Counted from the stretch's first letter, positions 1 through 8,791 are shown. The stretch: DNA of 50,781 nucleotides from Cyanobacteria bacterium OH_CDB_20 (GCA_023415935.1 JAEZIX010000049.1:1-50781), one strand, 5' to 3'. The notes: generated by a model from the sequence alone, not told the origin. Program-made: numbers and translations.

Positions 1-327
1 TTTTGTCATTCAAAAGGTGTTGCTGAATCAATTTGTCAAAAGATAACAGGATGCAAAAAGGTTGATAATGTTGATTTTTATGTCATTGCAGCATTGGCAG
101 ATTTTTACAGCGAATTTTCAAAAAAATTCATCAATTTGATAAAATCTGAAGCCACTGCACTAAAAAATGATGAAGAAAAAGCAAACAATGATTTTATTCT
201 ACACTCATCTTGCCCTACATATATATCTGGAAAAAAATTAAACGGGGTAATCAGTAAAGTTCCTTCAAAAAAACTATTCTTTAAAGTGAACAATGAAAGG
301 TTCTGCATCGCATATAGCATAATGTAA
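1..327 (+). CDS. C-terminal part of an unidentified protein, possibly CheX/CheC-like
   Basis: The reading frame is open from the first base of the window to a stop at 325-327, so the N-terminus lies outside. About 108 residues are visible. I do not recognise the family firmly. The segment HSSCPTYISGKKL loosely resembles the 'PTvi.GK' strand of CheX/CheC-type phosphatase domains, and the gene sits 13 bases upstream of cheA, so a role in chemotaxis signalling is plausible. The TTG at 94 and other internal starts are unlikely because coding continues upstream. The family assignment is only a suggestion; the coding call itself is reasonable. Confidence 0.55.
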   Translation, partial: FCHSKGVAESICQKITGCKKVDNVDFYVIAALADFYSEFSKKFINLIKSEATALKNDEEKANNDFILHSSCPTYISGKKLNGVISKVPSKKLFFKVNNERFCIAYSIM

Positions 328-340
328 TTATGGAAGATTT

Positions 341-2404
341 ATGGAAGATTTAAGAAACATAGAAATTACTATAGATCAAGATTTTTGGGAAGATTTTATC
401 CAAGAAGCCTTTGAGCATATCGAAGCAATAGAATCTAACGCCATAGACCTGGAAGACAATCCTGACAATATGGAAATAATCCATACAATGTTTAGGGCAT
501 TCCACACTATTAAAGGATTATCTGGCTTCGTTGAGCATACAATAATTCAAGAAGTAGCTCACGCAACAGAAACTTTGATGGATTTATGCAGAAAAGAAGT
601 TTTGCGCGTAAATAAAGACATAGTAGATGCTATATTAAAAACAGCTGATTACATCAAAAATATGTGTAATGATGTGGATTGTTATAAAAATAGTGATTTC
701 ATTGAAGGAATAATTGCTCATATTGCTCAATTGCAAGAGTTATCAAATGTTGAAATAAACACCGAAACACCTTCTGAATCAACATTTATACAACAAGAAG
801 AATCAGAAATGGAGCAACCTGAGACTCAATCCCAAGAGGAAAACTTCGATTTTCAAGTAAATAATGAGGCGCCTGATGACATTCAAAAAGGAGAACCTTT
901 TATTCAACCTGAAGAGTCTGTAAATATTGAAAATACTGAATATCAAGAAGCCCAGAATGAAGATATTTGTGACATCGTTACTTGTTCAGAAGCAAATTTA
1001 GAAGAACTTGCTAAATTAGATTTAAATGACATTATCAAACCTGAAGAAGAAGAAGAAGAAGAAGAAGAAAACATTGAAGTTGCTGAAAATATCGAGCAAA
1101 CGCCAGTTGAAACGCAGGTTGAAAACAAACCTGAAGAACTTACTGAAGCAACTTATGTCGCTCCTGTAATTCAGGAAGTTAAAAAAGAACAACCTCAAGT
1201 AAAACCGGCAGTTCAAAATTTACCTCAAACTAAATCTGCAAATGATGAATATATGAAAGTTGCCAATTCTAGAATAGACTTTCTTGTAGATATGATAGGC
1301 GAATTGATAATTAATCAATCACTATTAGAGCAGTACATTGAAACAAATTATGCTCAAGATAGCAAGTTGCTTTCGAATATAAGCAGTTTTGCAAGTATAA
1401 CAAGAGAGCTACAATATTCATCAATGTCTTTAAGAATGGTTTCTTTAAGATCAACATTCTCAAAGATAGCAAGAATTGCAAGAGATACAATAAAAGACCT
1501 CGGCAAAGATGTAGAATTTATAACATCAGGAGAGTCTACTGAAATAGACAGAATTGTAGCAGATAAACTATTAGATCCTTTAGTCCACTTAATAAAGAAT
1601 GCTATATCTCACGGAGTGGAAGAAAAACCTCAAGACAGAGTAGACGCAGGAAAAACCAGAAAAGCAAAAGTAGAATTAAATGCCTACAATAAAAGAGGTA
1701 AAATCTACATTGAAATAAAAGATGACGGACGTGGAATTAATACTCAAGCCGTTTACGATAAAGCTCTTGAAAAAGGCTTGATAAGCCCTAATGTGACATA
1801 CTCTGCTGCAGATATAAATGAGTTTATATTCTTACCTGGATTTTCAACAGCAAAAGTTGTTGATAACATCTCCGGCCGCGGAGTTGGAATGGATGTTGTA
1901 AAAACACAGATTCAAAAAATCGGTGGAAAAGTTGAAATAGCAAGTGAACCAAATGTTGGCTCAACATTTACACTGGAAGTTCCTGTAAACCATGCAATAA
2001 TGAACGGAACTGTTATCGATATCAATTCAAACCAGTTTATTATACCTACAATAAACGTCAAAGAAATAATACAAGTCCATGAAGATCAATGGATAACAAC
2101 TCATGGAAAACTTACGATGGTTAAAGTTAGAGAAGATGTTATTCAGGTTGTACCACCATCAACAATACTCTCTGACGTAAAGGATGAAGATAATAAAAAC
2201 TTAGTTGTGCTATTAGCTTTAGATCAAGAACTAAGAGCTTTACCTATAACAAATGTTGTGAACAGACAGGAAATAGTTGTTAAACCTGCTGGGCTGGAAT
2301 TTTCAAATTTAAAATACATAGCAGGAATGTCTATTTTAGGAAATGGACAAGTCTCGCTAATATTGGATACGGATTACCTATTTAAGAAGGAGATGAATGA
2401 ATAA
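341..2404 (+). CDS. cheA: Chemotaxis histidine kinase CheA
   Basis: CheA autophosphorylates on a His in response to receptor arrays and passes phosphate to CheY and CheB. The 687-residue protein has an N-terminal HPt domain with the phospho-acceptor motif FHTIKG (His55). A long acidic, Glu/Pro-rich linker (about residues 130-300, with nine consecutive Glu from residue 235) takes the place of a recognisable CheY-binding P2 domain. A dimerisation helix follows (NSRIDFLVDMIGEL), then a GHKL ATPase domain (HLIKNAISHGVE N-box, DDGRGI, GRGVGMDVVK) and a C-terminal CheW-like domain. The ATG at 341 is preceded by GGAAG at 332-336. It is the first gene of a che operon; cheW overlaps it by one base. 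Confidence 0.95.
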   Translation: MEDLRNIEITIDQDFWEDFIQEAFEHIEAIESNAIDLEDNPDNMEIIHTMFRAFHTIKGLSGFVEHTIIQEVAHATETLMDLCRKEVLRVNKDIVDAILKTADYIKNMCNDVDCYKNSDFIEGIIAHIAQLQELSNVEINTETPSESTFIQQEESEMEQPETQSQEENFDFQVNNEAPDDIQKGEPFIQPEESVNIENTEYQEAQNEDICDIVTCSEANLEELAKLDLNDIIKPEEEEEEEEENIEVAENIEQTPVETQVENKPEELTEATYVAPVIQEVKKEQPQVKPAVQNLPQTKSANDEYMKVANSRIDFLVDMIGELIINQSLLEQYIETNYAQDSKLLSNISSFASITRELQYSSMSLRMVSLRSTFSKIARIARDTIKDLGKDVEFITSGESTEIDRIVADKLLDPLVHLIKNAISHGVEEKPQDRVDAGKTRKAKVELNAYNKRGKIYIEIKDDGRGINTQAVYDKALEKGLISPNVTYSAADINEFIFLPGFSTAKVVDNISGRGVGMDVVKTQIQKIGGKVEIASEPNVGSTFTLEVPVNHAIMNGTVIDINSNQFIIPTINVKEIIQVHEDQWITTHGKLTMVKVREDVIQVVPPSTILSDVKDEDNKNLVVLLALDQELRALPITNVVNRQEIVVKPAGLEFSNLKYIAGMSILGNGQVSLILDTDYLFKKEMNE
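1043..1069 (+). repeat. (GAA)9 trinucleotide repeat inside cheA
   Basis: Nine uninterrupted GAA codons encode a poly-Glu run (residues 235-243) in the disordered linker of CheA. Because the unit is three bases, length change would keep the frame and only vary the acidic linker. Confidence 0.9.
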
Positions 2405-2877
2405 TGAGTGCAAAAGAAGAAAAACTATTAACATTTTCACTAGGTGCTGAAATATATGGTGTTTCAATAATAAAAGTTAAAGAAATCATCGGTATGATGC
2501 ATATTACCCCTGTTCCTCAGACTTCTAACTTTATAAAAGGGGTAATAAATTTGCGAGGAAAAATAATCCCTGTTATGGATTTAAGACTTAAATTCGGAAT
2601 GGAAGAGCAAGTATACGATGAAAGAACCTGCATAATAGTTGTTGAAATCAGTATCAGAAATGAACAACGTCTTCTTGGTGTTGTTGTAGACACAGTAAGC
2701 GAAGTTGTCAATATTACAGAAGAGCAAATTGATCCTCCTCCACACTCTTCTTGTACTGAAGAAGACTTTATAACAGGTATTGGTAAACTAAAAGACAGAG
2801 TTGTAATAATTATCAACTTAAACAAAATATTCGTTCTTGATGAAATTATGAACATTTACGATACAAAGAGTGAATAG
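2404..2877 (+). CDS. cheW: Chemotaxis coupling protein CheW
   Basis: A 157-residue single-domain CheW that bridges CheA and chemoreceptors at the cytoplasmic face of the membrane. Family features visible are the N-terminal strand (LLTFSLGAEIYGVSI), the segment FIKGVINLRGKIIPVMDLR with the conserved NLRG turn, and VVDTVSEVV. It starts at an ATG overlapping the cheA stop by one base (TAATG), with AAGGAG at 2387-2392, so translation is probably coupled. The C-terminus is slightly extended (VLDEIMNIYDTKSE). Confidence 0.95.
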   Translation: MSAKEEKLLTFSLGAEIYGVSIIKVKEIIGMMHITPVPQTSNFIKGVINLRGKIIPVMDLRLKFGMEEQVYDERTCIIVVEISIRNEQRLLGVVVDTVSEVVNITEEQIDPPPHSSCTEEDFITGIGKLKDRVVIIINLNKIFVLDEIMNIYDTKSE

Positions 2878-2907
2878 TAACTGATTTTAATTAAAAACTG
2901 GAGAAAA

Positions 2908-3774
2908 ATGACTAATTATATATATGAAACGCATACAGAAGAAAAATATTTAGAATTGTTTTGTACACATTTATATTCAAACTTCGGAATTTTTACAAAT
3001 GATTCACATAAGCCACTTTTGTTGCAAAAATTAAAAAAATTAATGAGAGAAGCAAATATTGAGTCCTTGGCTGAATATTACCATAACATTTTGTCGCCGC
3101 CTATTACGCAGGGACAAAAAGATATGATAAACAAGTTCATCGATACAATAACTGTTCACAAGACGAATTTCTTTAGGGAAATGTCTCATTATACCTACAT
3201 TAGAAACAATATAGGTAAAATTTTGCAAAACAGTTCTGTAAATATGACAAAAGAAATCAGAATATGGTCTGCAGCCTGCTCAACAGGTGAAGAGCCATAT
3301 ACTCTTGCGATGACATTAAAGGAATGTTTGCCAAAAGATTATACTGCCAAAATACTTGCTACTGATATATCTCCAAAGGTATTACAATCAGCAATGCAAG
3401 GAGAGTATACTTTTTCAATAGAAGACAACCTGTCTCAAGAACAAATGCATCGTTATTTTACAAAAAAAGAAAATAACAAATGGGTAATCTGCGACGAAAT
3501 AAAAAGTTCTGTAACATTCAGACTATTTAATCTTATGTCCCCCTTCCCTTTTAAAAAACCATTTGATATAATTTTCTGCAAAAATGTTATGATATATTTT
3601 GATAAAAAAGTTCAGGAAGTATTAGTTAATAAGTTTTATAATTCGCTGTCTGAAAACGGATTACTATTTATAGGCCACTCTGAAAGCTTAATGCAGTTAA
3701 AACATAATTATAAATACGCACAACCGACAATTTATCAAAAGCCAGGAATTAAAGAAGGAAGTTTATGCCGGTAA
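2908..3774 (+). CDS. cheR: Chemoreceptor glutamate methyltransferase CheR
   Basis: CheR methylates glutamates of chemoreceptors using S-adenosylmethionine, setting adaptation. The 288-residue protein has an N-terminal helical domain, the TNFFRE motif preceding the SAM domain, and the SAM-binding segment WSAACSTGEEPYTLAM. It also has ILATDIS and IIFCKNVMIYF, where the usual 'CRNV' reads CKNV. An SD-like GGAG lies just upstream (2900-2903). The 3' end overlaps cheB by 10 bases, fitting tight co-translation of the two opposing adaptation enzymes. Confidence 0.95.
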   Translation: MTNYIYETHTEEKYLELFCTHLYSNFGIFTNDSHKPLLLQKLKKLMREANIESLAEYYHNILSPPITQGQKDMINKFIDTITVHKTNFFREMSHYTYIRNNIGKILQNSSVNMTKEIRIWSAACSTGEEPYTLAMTLKECLPKDYTAKILATDISPKVLQSAMQGEYTFSIEDNLSQEQMHRYFTKKENNKWVICDEIKSSVTFRLFNLMSPFPFKKPFDIIFCKNVMIYFDKKVQEVLVNKFYNSLSENGLLFIGHSESLMQLKHNYKYAQPTIYQKPGIKEGSLCR

Positions 3775-4790
3775 AAGTACTAATAATAGATGATTCAGCA
3801 ATGATTAGAAAAGTGTTTTCTCAGGAATTGGAAAAAGACCCTGAGATTGAAGTAGTTGGTACAGCACAAGACCCTTTTGTCGGTAGAGACAAGATTGTAT
3901 ACTTAAAACCTGACGTTATAACTTTAGACATCGAAATGCCAAGAATGGACGGGTTAACTTTCTTAGAAAAACTAATGAAGCATTACCCGATGCCTGTTGT
4001 TGTAGTTAGCTCACTTGCGCAAGCAGGAGGAGAAGTTGCATTAAAGGCGATTGAACTTGGCGCGGTTGAAGTTTTGGCAAAGCCTGGAAGCGCATATTCA
4101 GTAGGAGATATGTCTGAACAGCTAATTGAAAAGGTTAAAGCGGCAAGCAAAGTAAAAGTATTTAAGAGAAATAACTCAATTGCAGCAAAAACAACTACAA
4201 GTGCTTTCTTAAAAGTAAATGCCACAAATAAAATTGTTGCAATTGGAGCCTCAACAGGCGGAACAGAAGCATTAACAACCGTTTTATCAATGCTACCTGT
4301 AAACTCACCACCGATTGCAGTTGTTCAGCACATGCCTGAGAACTTCATTAAATCGTTTGCAGAACGTTTAAACAAAATTTGTAAAATAGAAGTAAAAGTA
4401 GCAGAAGAAAATGAATTGTTTTCTTGCGGTAAAGTCCTAATTGCTCCAGGAAACAGACATATGGAGCTATTCAGAAGCGGAGCAGATTACAGAGTAAGAC
4501 TTAATGATGGTCCAATGGAATACCACCAAAGACCTGCAGTTGAGGTATTATTCAATTCTGTTGCAAAACAAGCAGGCAAAAATGCTGTTGGTGTTTTACT
4601 TACAGGAATGGGAAAAGACGGCGCACAAGGCTTGTTAAATATGCGTAACAATGGGGCAAATACAATCGCACAAGATGAAAGAACAAGTATTGTATTTGGA
4701 ATGCCAAAAGAAGCAATCTCCCTAAACGCTGTAGACAGAATTTTACCTCTAAATGAAGTAGCGCAAGGCATACTAGATTTTTGCAATTAA
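3765..4790 (+). CDS. cheB: Chemotaxis response regulator methylesterase CheB
   Basis: CheB demethylates or deamidates receptor glutamates and is activated by CheA. The 341-residue protein has an N-terminal receiver domain with phospho-acceptor Asp55 (ITLDIEMPRMDG) and a C-terminal methylesterase domain. The visible catalytic triad is Ser163 (GASTGG), His189 (QHMPENF) and Asp285 (GKDGAQG), one residue off the well-studied enterobacterial numbering. GAAGGAAG lies upstream inside cheR. No cheY, cheC, cheD or receptor gene is seen in the window, so they must lie elsewhere. Confidence 0.96.
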   Translation: MPVKVLIIDDSAMIRKVFSQELEKDPEIEVVGTAQDPFVGRDKIVYLKPDVITLDIEMPRMDGLTFLEKLMKHYPMPVVVVSSLAQAGGEVALKAIELGAVEVLAKPGSAYSVGDMSEQLIEKVKAASKVKVFKRNNSIAAKTTTSAFLKVNATNKIVAIGASTGGTEALTTVLSMLPVNSPPIAVVQHMPENFIKSFAERLNKICKIEVKVAEENELFSCGKVLIAPGNRHMELFRSGADYRVRLNDGPMEYHQRPAVEVLFNSVAKQAGKNAVGVLLTGMGKDGAQGLLNMRNNGANTIAQDERTSIVFGMPKEAISLNAVDRILPLNEVAQGILDFCN

Positions 4791-4836
4791 ACTTATTGAA
4801 TTAATCACAATTTTTAGCCATTTTTTGACAATGGGC

Positions 4837-4842
4837 TATAAT
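4837..4842 (+). promoter_or_regulatory. Candidate -10 element (TATAAT) for the acetyltransferase gene
   Basis: A perfect TATAAT lies 75 bases before the acetyltransferase start. The nearby TTGACA (4825-4830) is only 6 bases away, too close to act as its -35 box; the better-spaced hexamer (TTAGCC, 4814-4819) is weak. The stretch resembles that before tcdA at 18732-18760. Confidence 0.5.
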
Positions 4843-4897
4843 GTTGTTGGCTTAAATTATTGAAATTAAGCCTCAAGATTAACTGGAGGAATTGGGC

Positions 4898-4921
4898 TTG
4901 TTAAACAAGCGTGGATTATGA
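4898..4921 (+). other. Possible 7-residue leader ORF with embedded hairpin
   Basis: A strong Shine-Dalgarno GGAGGA (4885-4890) lies 27 bases before the acetyltransferase ATG, too far to serve it directly. Seven bases after it, a TTG opens a tiny frame (M L N K R G L) whose TGA overlaps the acetyltransferase ATG as ATGA. The same stretch holds an inverted repeat, GCTTGT-TAA-ACAAGC (4896-4910). Folding it would shorten the effective SD-to-ATG distance to about 12. Either coupling or hairpin spacing could explain the layout; neither is proven. Confidence 0.4.
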
Positions 4922-5547
4922 AAAAAGAAGATTTAAACATAGATGGACTTTATAAAATACAAAAAAATGACTTGATAAAGTGTGCCGATGTTGCAGCTAG
5001 AGCTTTTTTAGATGACGAAAGCAGCAAGTTTTTATTGTCTTCAAAGCTAACTTACAAATCATTGTTTGAATACTATTCAATACTTTATAAAGCAACCTAC
5101 AATAAAATGTATATGTTTGCAGAAAGCGACAAAATAGAAGGTTTTATTATTGTTGCGCCGGTAAAAAACTCTCAGCTGTCACTTTGGGACTGCATAAAAG
5201 CCGGCAGTATTCGGGAATTATTATCTTTAGATGTCGGGATATTGATACGTTCACTTAAATACGAGCAAAATTGTATTAGGATCAGAAATAAAATCGCATC
5301 GAAAGACACATGGTATATTTTTCAATTTGGAGTTCATCCTGACAGACAGGGCTGCGGATTAGGGTCAAAGACTATGAAACCTTTTCTTTGTTGGTTAGAC
5401 TCTAAAAAAGCCGAGTGTTATCTTGAAACTCAAAAAGCAAAAAATGTTGATATGTACAATCACTTTGGCTTTTCGTTAAAAAGCATAGACAAACTTCCAA
5501 AGAGGAAAGAAGAGCAATTCGCAATGCTTCGTGTCTTGGTAACTTAA
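4918..5547 (+). CDS. GNAT-family N-acetyltransferase
   Basis: A 209-residue acyl-CoA-dependent acetyltransferase of unknown substrate. The acetyl-CoA-binding motif A is visible as VHPDRQGCGLGSKTM, followed by a Cys/Leu-rich helix and the typical C-terminal segment NVDMYNHFGF. The N-terminal half is a single mixed alpha/beta region with no extra domain. The ATG has no SD at normal distance (see the leader ORF just upstream). It ends convergently with the SDR gene on the other strand, the two stop codons sharing TTAA. Confidence 0.85.
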   Translation: MKKEDLNIDGLYKIQKNDLIKCADVAARAFLDDESSKFLLSSKLTYKSLFEYYSILYKATYNKMYMFAESDKIEGFIIVAPVKNSQLSLWDCIKAGSIRELLSLDVGILIRSLKYEQNCIRIRNKIASKDTWYIFQFGVHPDRQGCGLGSKTMKPFLCWLDSKKAECYLETQKAKNVDMYNHFGFSLKSIDKLPKRKEEQFAMLRVLVT

Positions 5548-6269
5548 CCTTTATATTCCCATCCATAATCATTATGATAGACCATCAACTTGCTCATTCC
5601 ACCGTCTATGATTAAGTTTTGACCTGTCATAAAACCTGATTCTTCGCTACATAAGAACATTACAGCATTCGCAATATCTATTGGCTTTCCGACTCTGTGA
5701 ACAGGATGCTGGTTGTTATCCTGTGAGGAGAAATCTGAATTTGTAGTATCAATCCAGCCTGGAGAGATACAATTTACACGGACTTTACCGTGTAATGTCA
5801 CAGCCATTGCGTGTGTAAGAGCGACAATTCCGCCTTTTGCTGCAGAGTAGCTTTCCCAATCTTCTTGAGATTGAAAAGCCCTTGTTGATGAGATATTAAC
5901 AATCGATGCATTATTATTAAAATGATTTTTAAAAAGTTTAGTCAACATAAAAGGCGCAGCCAAACTGAGCTTTTGAACGTACAAAAAATCATCATAACTG
6001 CAGGTATTTAAACCGCCTTTGCTCAATCCTGCATTATTAATCAAGTAATCAATTTTTGAATATTTATCAATTACTTTTTTCGAAAAATCCAAAAGCACAG
6101 CCTCTTCAGTGATATCTCCCTGGTAAAAAAAATCTGCTCTGCCGCTGGTATTATCTTTATCGATGACTGCTACTTTCGCGCCTGATGATATAAATTCATC
6201 TGCAATACATCTACCGATACCCTTATCGCCACCCGTAACTACAACAACTTTATCTTCAAATTTTTTCAT
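5544..6269 (-). CDS. SDR-family oxidoreductase
   Basis: A 241-residue short-chain dehydrogenase/reductase using NAD(P)H; the substrate is unknown. Visible motifs are the glycine-rich TGGDKGIG near the N-terminus, an acidic residue after beta-2 (VIDKD), NNAG, the catalytic Ser of NISSTRAF and the YSAAKGG Tyr-Lys pair. The C-terminus is FMTGQNLIIDGGMS. It is FabG-like in architecture but the catalytic region (SSTRAFQSQ) is not specific. The gene is last in a minus-strand group headed by SulP or the nitroreductase, 49 bases after the methyltransferase-like gene. Confidence 0.9.
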   Translation of the reverse strand: MKKFEDKVVVVTGGDKGIGRCIADEFISSGAKVAVIDKDNTSGRADFFYQGDITEEAVLLDFSKKVIDKYSKIDYLINNAGLSKGGLNTCSYDDFLYVQKLSLAAPFMLTKLFKNHFNNNASIVNISSTRAFQSQEDWESYSAAKGGIVALTHAMAVTLHGKVRVNCISPGWIDTTNSDFSSQDNNQHPVHRVGKPIDIANAVMFLCSEESGFMTGQNLIIDGGMSKLMVYHNDYGWEYKG

Positions 6270-6318
6270 AAATTAATTCTATCATAAATCCAAAAACAGA
6301 AAACAGATGCTCATTTAG

Positions 6319-7092
6319 CTATATTTTTTCAACGAGCGTAAGATACCTTTCTTTCTTGTAGACATCAAATGAACTTCCAATAAGTCCAATATCTTCAAAA
6401 TTAATATCTAAAGCGGAATACAATGCCTTCTGCGCGTTATATTCTTGTTCCCCTTGATTTACAATAAACATTTGCCCGCCTTTTTCTAATAAACTGTATG
6501 CGTGATTAAGCATTTCAACAGGTTTAAAATAGCTCATCGGCAAGCCCCACCTAGAAAGAGGATACTCAAGTACAAAAGGTAAAATCCATATTATAAAATC
6601 ATATTTCTCTTTGTGGTCTAAAAAACTTCCTGAAATGTATTCAGCATTTTTAAGACTTTTTGTGTGAAAACGTGCTATTTCTTTTCTTGAGTATAACCTT
6701 GTATTTAGCCTGTTTGCATCAAGTTCAATCCCTCTAAGCGTTATATTTGAAGATTTATCTTTAAAAAAATGGTACTGACCCTTTGCATAAAACCAGTTTG
6801 ACGATCCGATATCAATAGCTTTCAAGTTTTCAAAATGATTAATACAAAGGTATTTGTCTAAAATATCAAGCATATATAGATTTTCAAGATAATTTCTACG
6901 AGTACCTGAAGCCTTTACATTTTCTAAATCATATTTTTCAAATAAGTATTTTTCTCTATCAATTTCATCTTGGGATTTAAAAAGTTCTTCTTTACTTTCA
7001 TCTTGCTCAGAATAATTTACTCTTGAATATGCTATTCTTTGTCTCAAAGAAAAATCTATTATATTTTTTAATTTTTCAAAATAGTATTTCAT
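6319..7092 (-). CDS. Putative SAM-dependent methyltransferase-like protein
   Basis: A 257-residue cytoplasmic protein. The stretch LKAIDIGSSNWFYAKG resembles motif I of class I SAM methyltransferases, and GGQMFIVNQGE resembles the strand after 'LLEKGG' in the same fold. The N-terminal 85 residues are charged and helical with no recognised domain. The gene starts five bases after the SulP transporter stop, so the two are probably co-transcribed. Substrate unknown. The methyltransferase fold is fairly likely, but activity is not shown because the first glycine-rich loop is non-standard (GSSNW). Confidence 0.65.
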   Translation of the reverse strand: MKYYFEKLKNIIDFSLRQRIAYSRVNYSEQDESKEELFKSQDEIDREKYLFEKYDLENVKASGTRRNYLENLYMLDILDKYLCINHFENLKAIDIGSSNWFYAKGQYHFFKDKSSNITLRGIELDANRLNTRLYSRKEIARFHTKSLKNAEYISGSFLDHKEKYDFIIWILPFVLEYPLSRWGLPMSYFKPVEMLNHAYSLLEKGGQMFIVNQGEQEYNAQKALYSALDINFEDIGLIGSSFDVYKKERYLTLVEKI

Positions 7093-7097
7093 ATGTT

Positions 7098-8732
7098 TTA
7101 TAACTCTCTTTGAGAATTAAAATGATACTTGCATTTTGCACAATCTCTAAGTGCAAAGGTTTTAGCGGTATTATTGACCGAAGAGTGCTCCGTATCTAAT
7201 AAATCCCAACCAAAATTTGGCAAAACTTTCTTTAGATAGTCCCAATCAATTTGGACATTTTCTCCCCTATCATCATATCTTTTTGACCAGCCAATCAAAA
7301 GGTCTATTATTGCGTGATCAATTAAATTAACTTTGTGAAAAATTATCTTAACTTTTTTATTAGGCTCAATTTCTTCAATAACACGTGCTAGTTGTGGAAG
7401 CCTTATAAACGTAGGATTACCTGTTATTTTGACAATTATTTCATCTGTATCAGGAACATTTGAGACAAGGATGTCAAATCTTGCAGTTTTGTACATATTA
7501 TTTAAAACGCTAAGAACTATACCGATTATTATTCCTTCGAGCAAATTAGTTAGTAAAATTGAAACAACAGTCACAAGATAAATTACAAATTCGCCCCTGC
7601 TTATTTTAAAAATGTCTTTAATAAACTGAATATTAACCAGTTTGACGCCGGTATAAACAAGAACTGCAGCAAGACTCGCACTTGGAATATAACTAAGCAG
7701 CGAAGGTACAAAAACAGTAAAAATCAAAATCCAAAAACCATGTAAAACAGCAGAAAATCTACTTGTTGCGCCAGCATTTATATTAGCTGCGCTTCTTACT
7801 ATAACGCCTGTAACAGGCAATCCGCCAATAAGACCTAGAATACTGTTTCCCAAACCTTGAGCAAGAATTTCCTTGTTATAATCAGTTTTATCGCCTTTTG
7901 GTTTTAGATTATCAACCGCAGTTGCAGAAAGCAAAGTCTCAGCACTTGCAATAAAAGCAATGCTTATAGAAGCTAAAATAATATCTATCGGCCTCACTTT
8001 AAGAAAAGAATCTATGCTTATAAACCTGATAGCATCAGATATGCTACCAGTTATTTCAACATATTTTATAGGCAGATTCAAAACATTTGATACTATTACC
8101 GCAACAAGAATTGCAACAAGCATTGGAGGCAAAAACCTAAATCTTTTCGGAACAATATTCCATGCAAACAAAATGGCTAAGGTAGTAAATCCAACCATAG
8201 CTGCAATGTGATGATTTGCAGTATTGTAGTGTATTATTCCTTTTATAAAAGCATCCGGAATCGTCAAAATATTTGTAATTACATCACTTGATGGTATATG
8301 GTCAAATAAAACGTGGGTTTGACTTCCGATAATAGTTATCCCTATACCTGAAAGCATACCCTGAATAATCGCAGGTGATACCGCCCTAAACCAAGGGGCA
8401 ACATGGAATAAACCTATAGATATCTGAATAAGCCCTGACAGAAGAACTATTACGCCAAAGTTTTCTATTCCGTATTCTTGTATAGTGGCCCAGATAATTG
8501 TAATAAGACCCGCTGCTGGCCCGCTAACCTGGAGTGGACAGCCTGACAATAGACCAACAACAATACCTCCAACAATTCCCGAAATAAGCCCTACAAAAGG
8601 CGACATTCCACAGGCAGCCGATATACTAATACACAAAGGAAGCGCAACCAAAAATACAATAATTGACGCAATAAAGTCTTTTTTTAAGTTTATAAATGTT
8701 CGTAGCGGTGCAAAACTATTTGCAGATACCAA
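7098..8732 (-). CDS. SulP-family anion transporter with STAS domain
   Basis: A 544-residue inner-membrane transporter for an inorganic anion (sulfate or bicarbonate are the usual SulP substrates). It shows the SulP opening (LKKDFIASIIVFLVALPLC), the GLISGIVGGIV and SGPAAGL segments, 10-12 hydrophobic spans, and a C-terminal STAS-like domain from about residue 430. The tail has a CAKC pair. The start is a TTG preceded by AAGAGGA eight bases upstream; no ATG gives a comparable site. A TTGTTA-17-TATAAT promoter lies just upstream. The substrate cannot be told from sequence. Confidence 0.92.
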   Translation of the reverse strand: MVSANSFAPLRTFINLKKDFIASIIVFLVALPLCISISAACGMSPFVGLISGIVGGIVVGLLSGCPLQVSGPAAGLITIIWATIQEYGIENFGVIVLLSGLIQISIGLFHVAPWFRAVSPAIIQGMLSGIGITIIGSQTHVLFDHIPSSDVITNILTIPDAFIKGIIHYNTANHHIAAMVGFTTLAILFAWNIVPKRFRFLPPMLVAILVAVIVSNVLNLPIKYVEITGSISDAIRFISIDSFLKVRPIDIILASISIAFIASAETLLSATAVDNLKPKGDKTDYNKEILAQGLGNSILGLIGGLPVTGVIVRSAANINAGATSRFSAVLHGFWILIFTVFVPSLLSYIPSASLAAVLVYTGVKLVNIQFIKDIFKISRGEFVIYLVTVVSILLTNLLEGIIIGIVLSVLNNMYKTARFDILVSNVPDTDEIIVKITGNPTFIRLPQLARVIEEIEPNKKVKIIFHKVNLIDHAIIDLLIGWSKRYDDRGENVQIDWDYLKKVLPNFGWDLLDTEHSSVNNTAKTFALRDCAKCKYHFNSQREL

Positions 8733-8762
8733 TATGCCAATCCTCTTTCTTTCCCGAATCTT

Positions 8763-8791
8763 ATTATATAAATAAAACCCGCTCTTAACAA
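8763..8791 (-). promoter_or_regulatory. Candidate sigma-70 promoter for the SulP gene
   Basis: Read on the minus strand: TTGTTA (8791-8786), a 17-base spacer, then a perfect TATAAT (8768-8763). The -10 ends about 30 bases before the TTG start of the SulP gene. Confidence 0.6.

Noticed and set aside
943..1216. Minus-strand open frames inside cheA
   Set aside because: They arise from the GAA repeat read as poly-Ser or poly-Phe on the other strand and lie wholly inside a well-supported gene.
4825..4842. TTGACA and TATAAT as a single sigma-70 promoter
   Set aside because: The spacer is only six bases, far too short; the TATAAT was kept as a -10 candidate without that -35.
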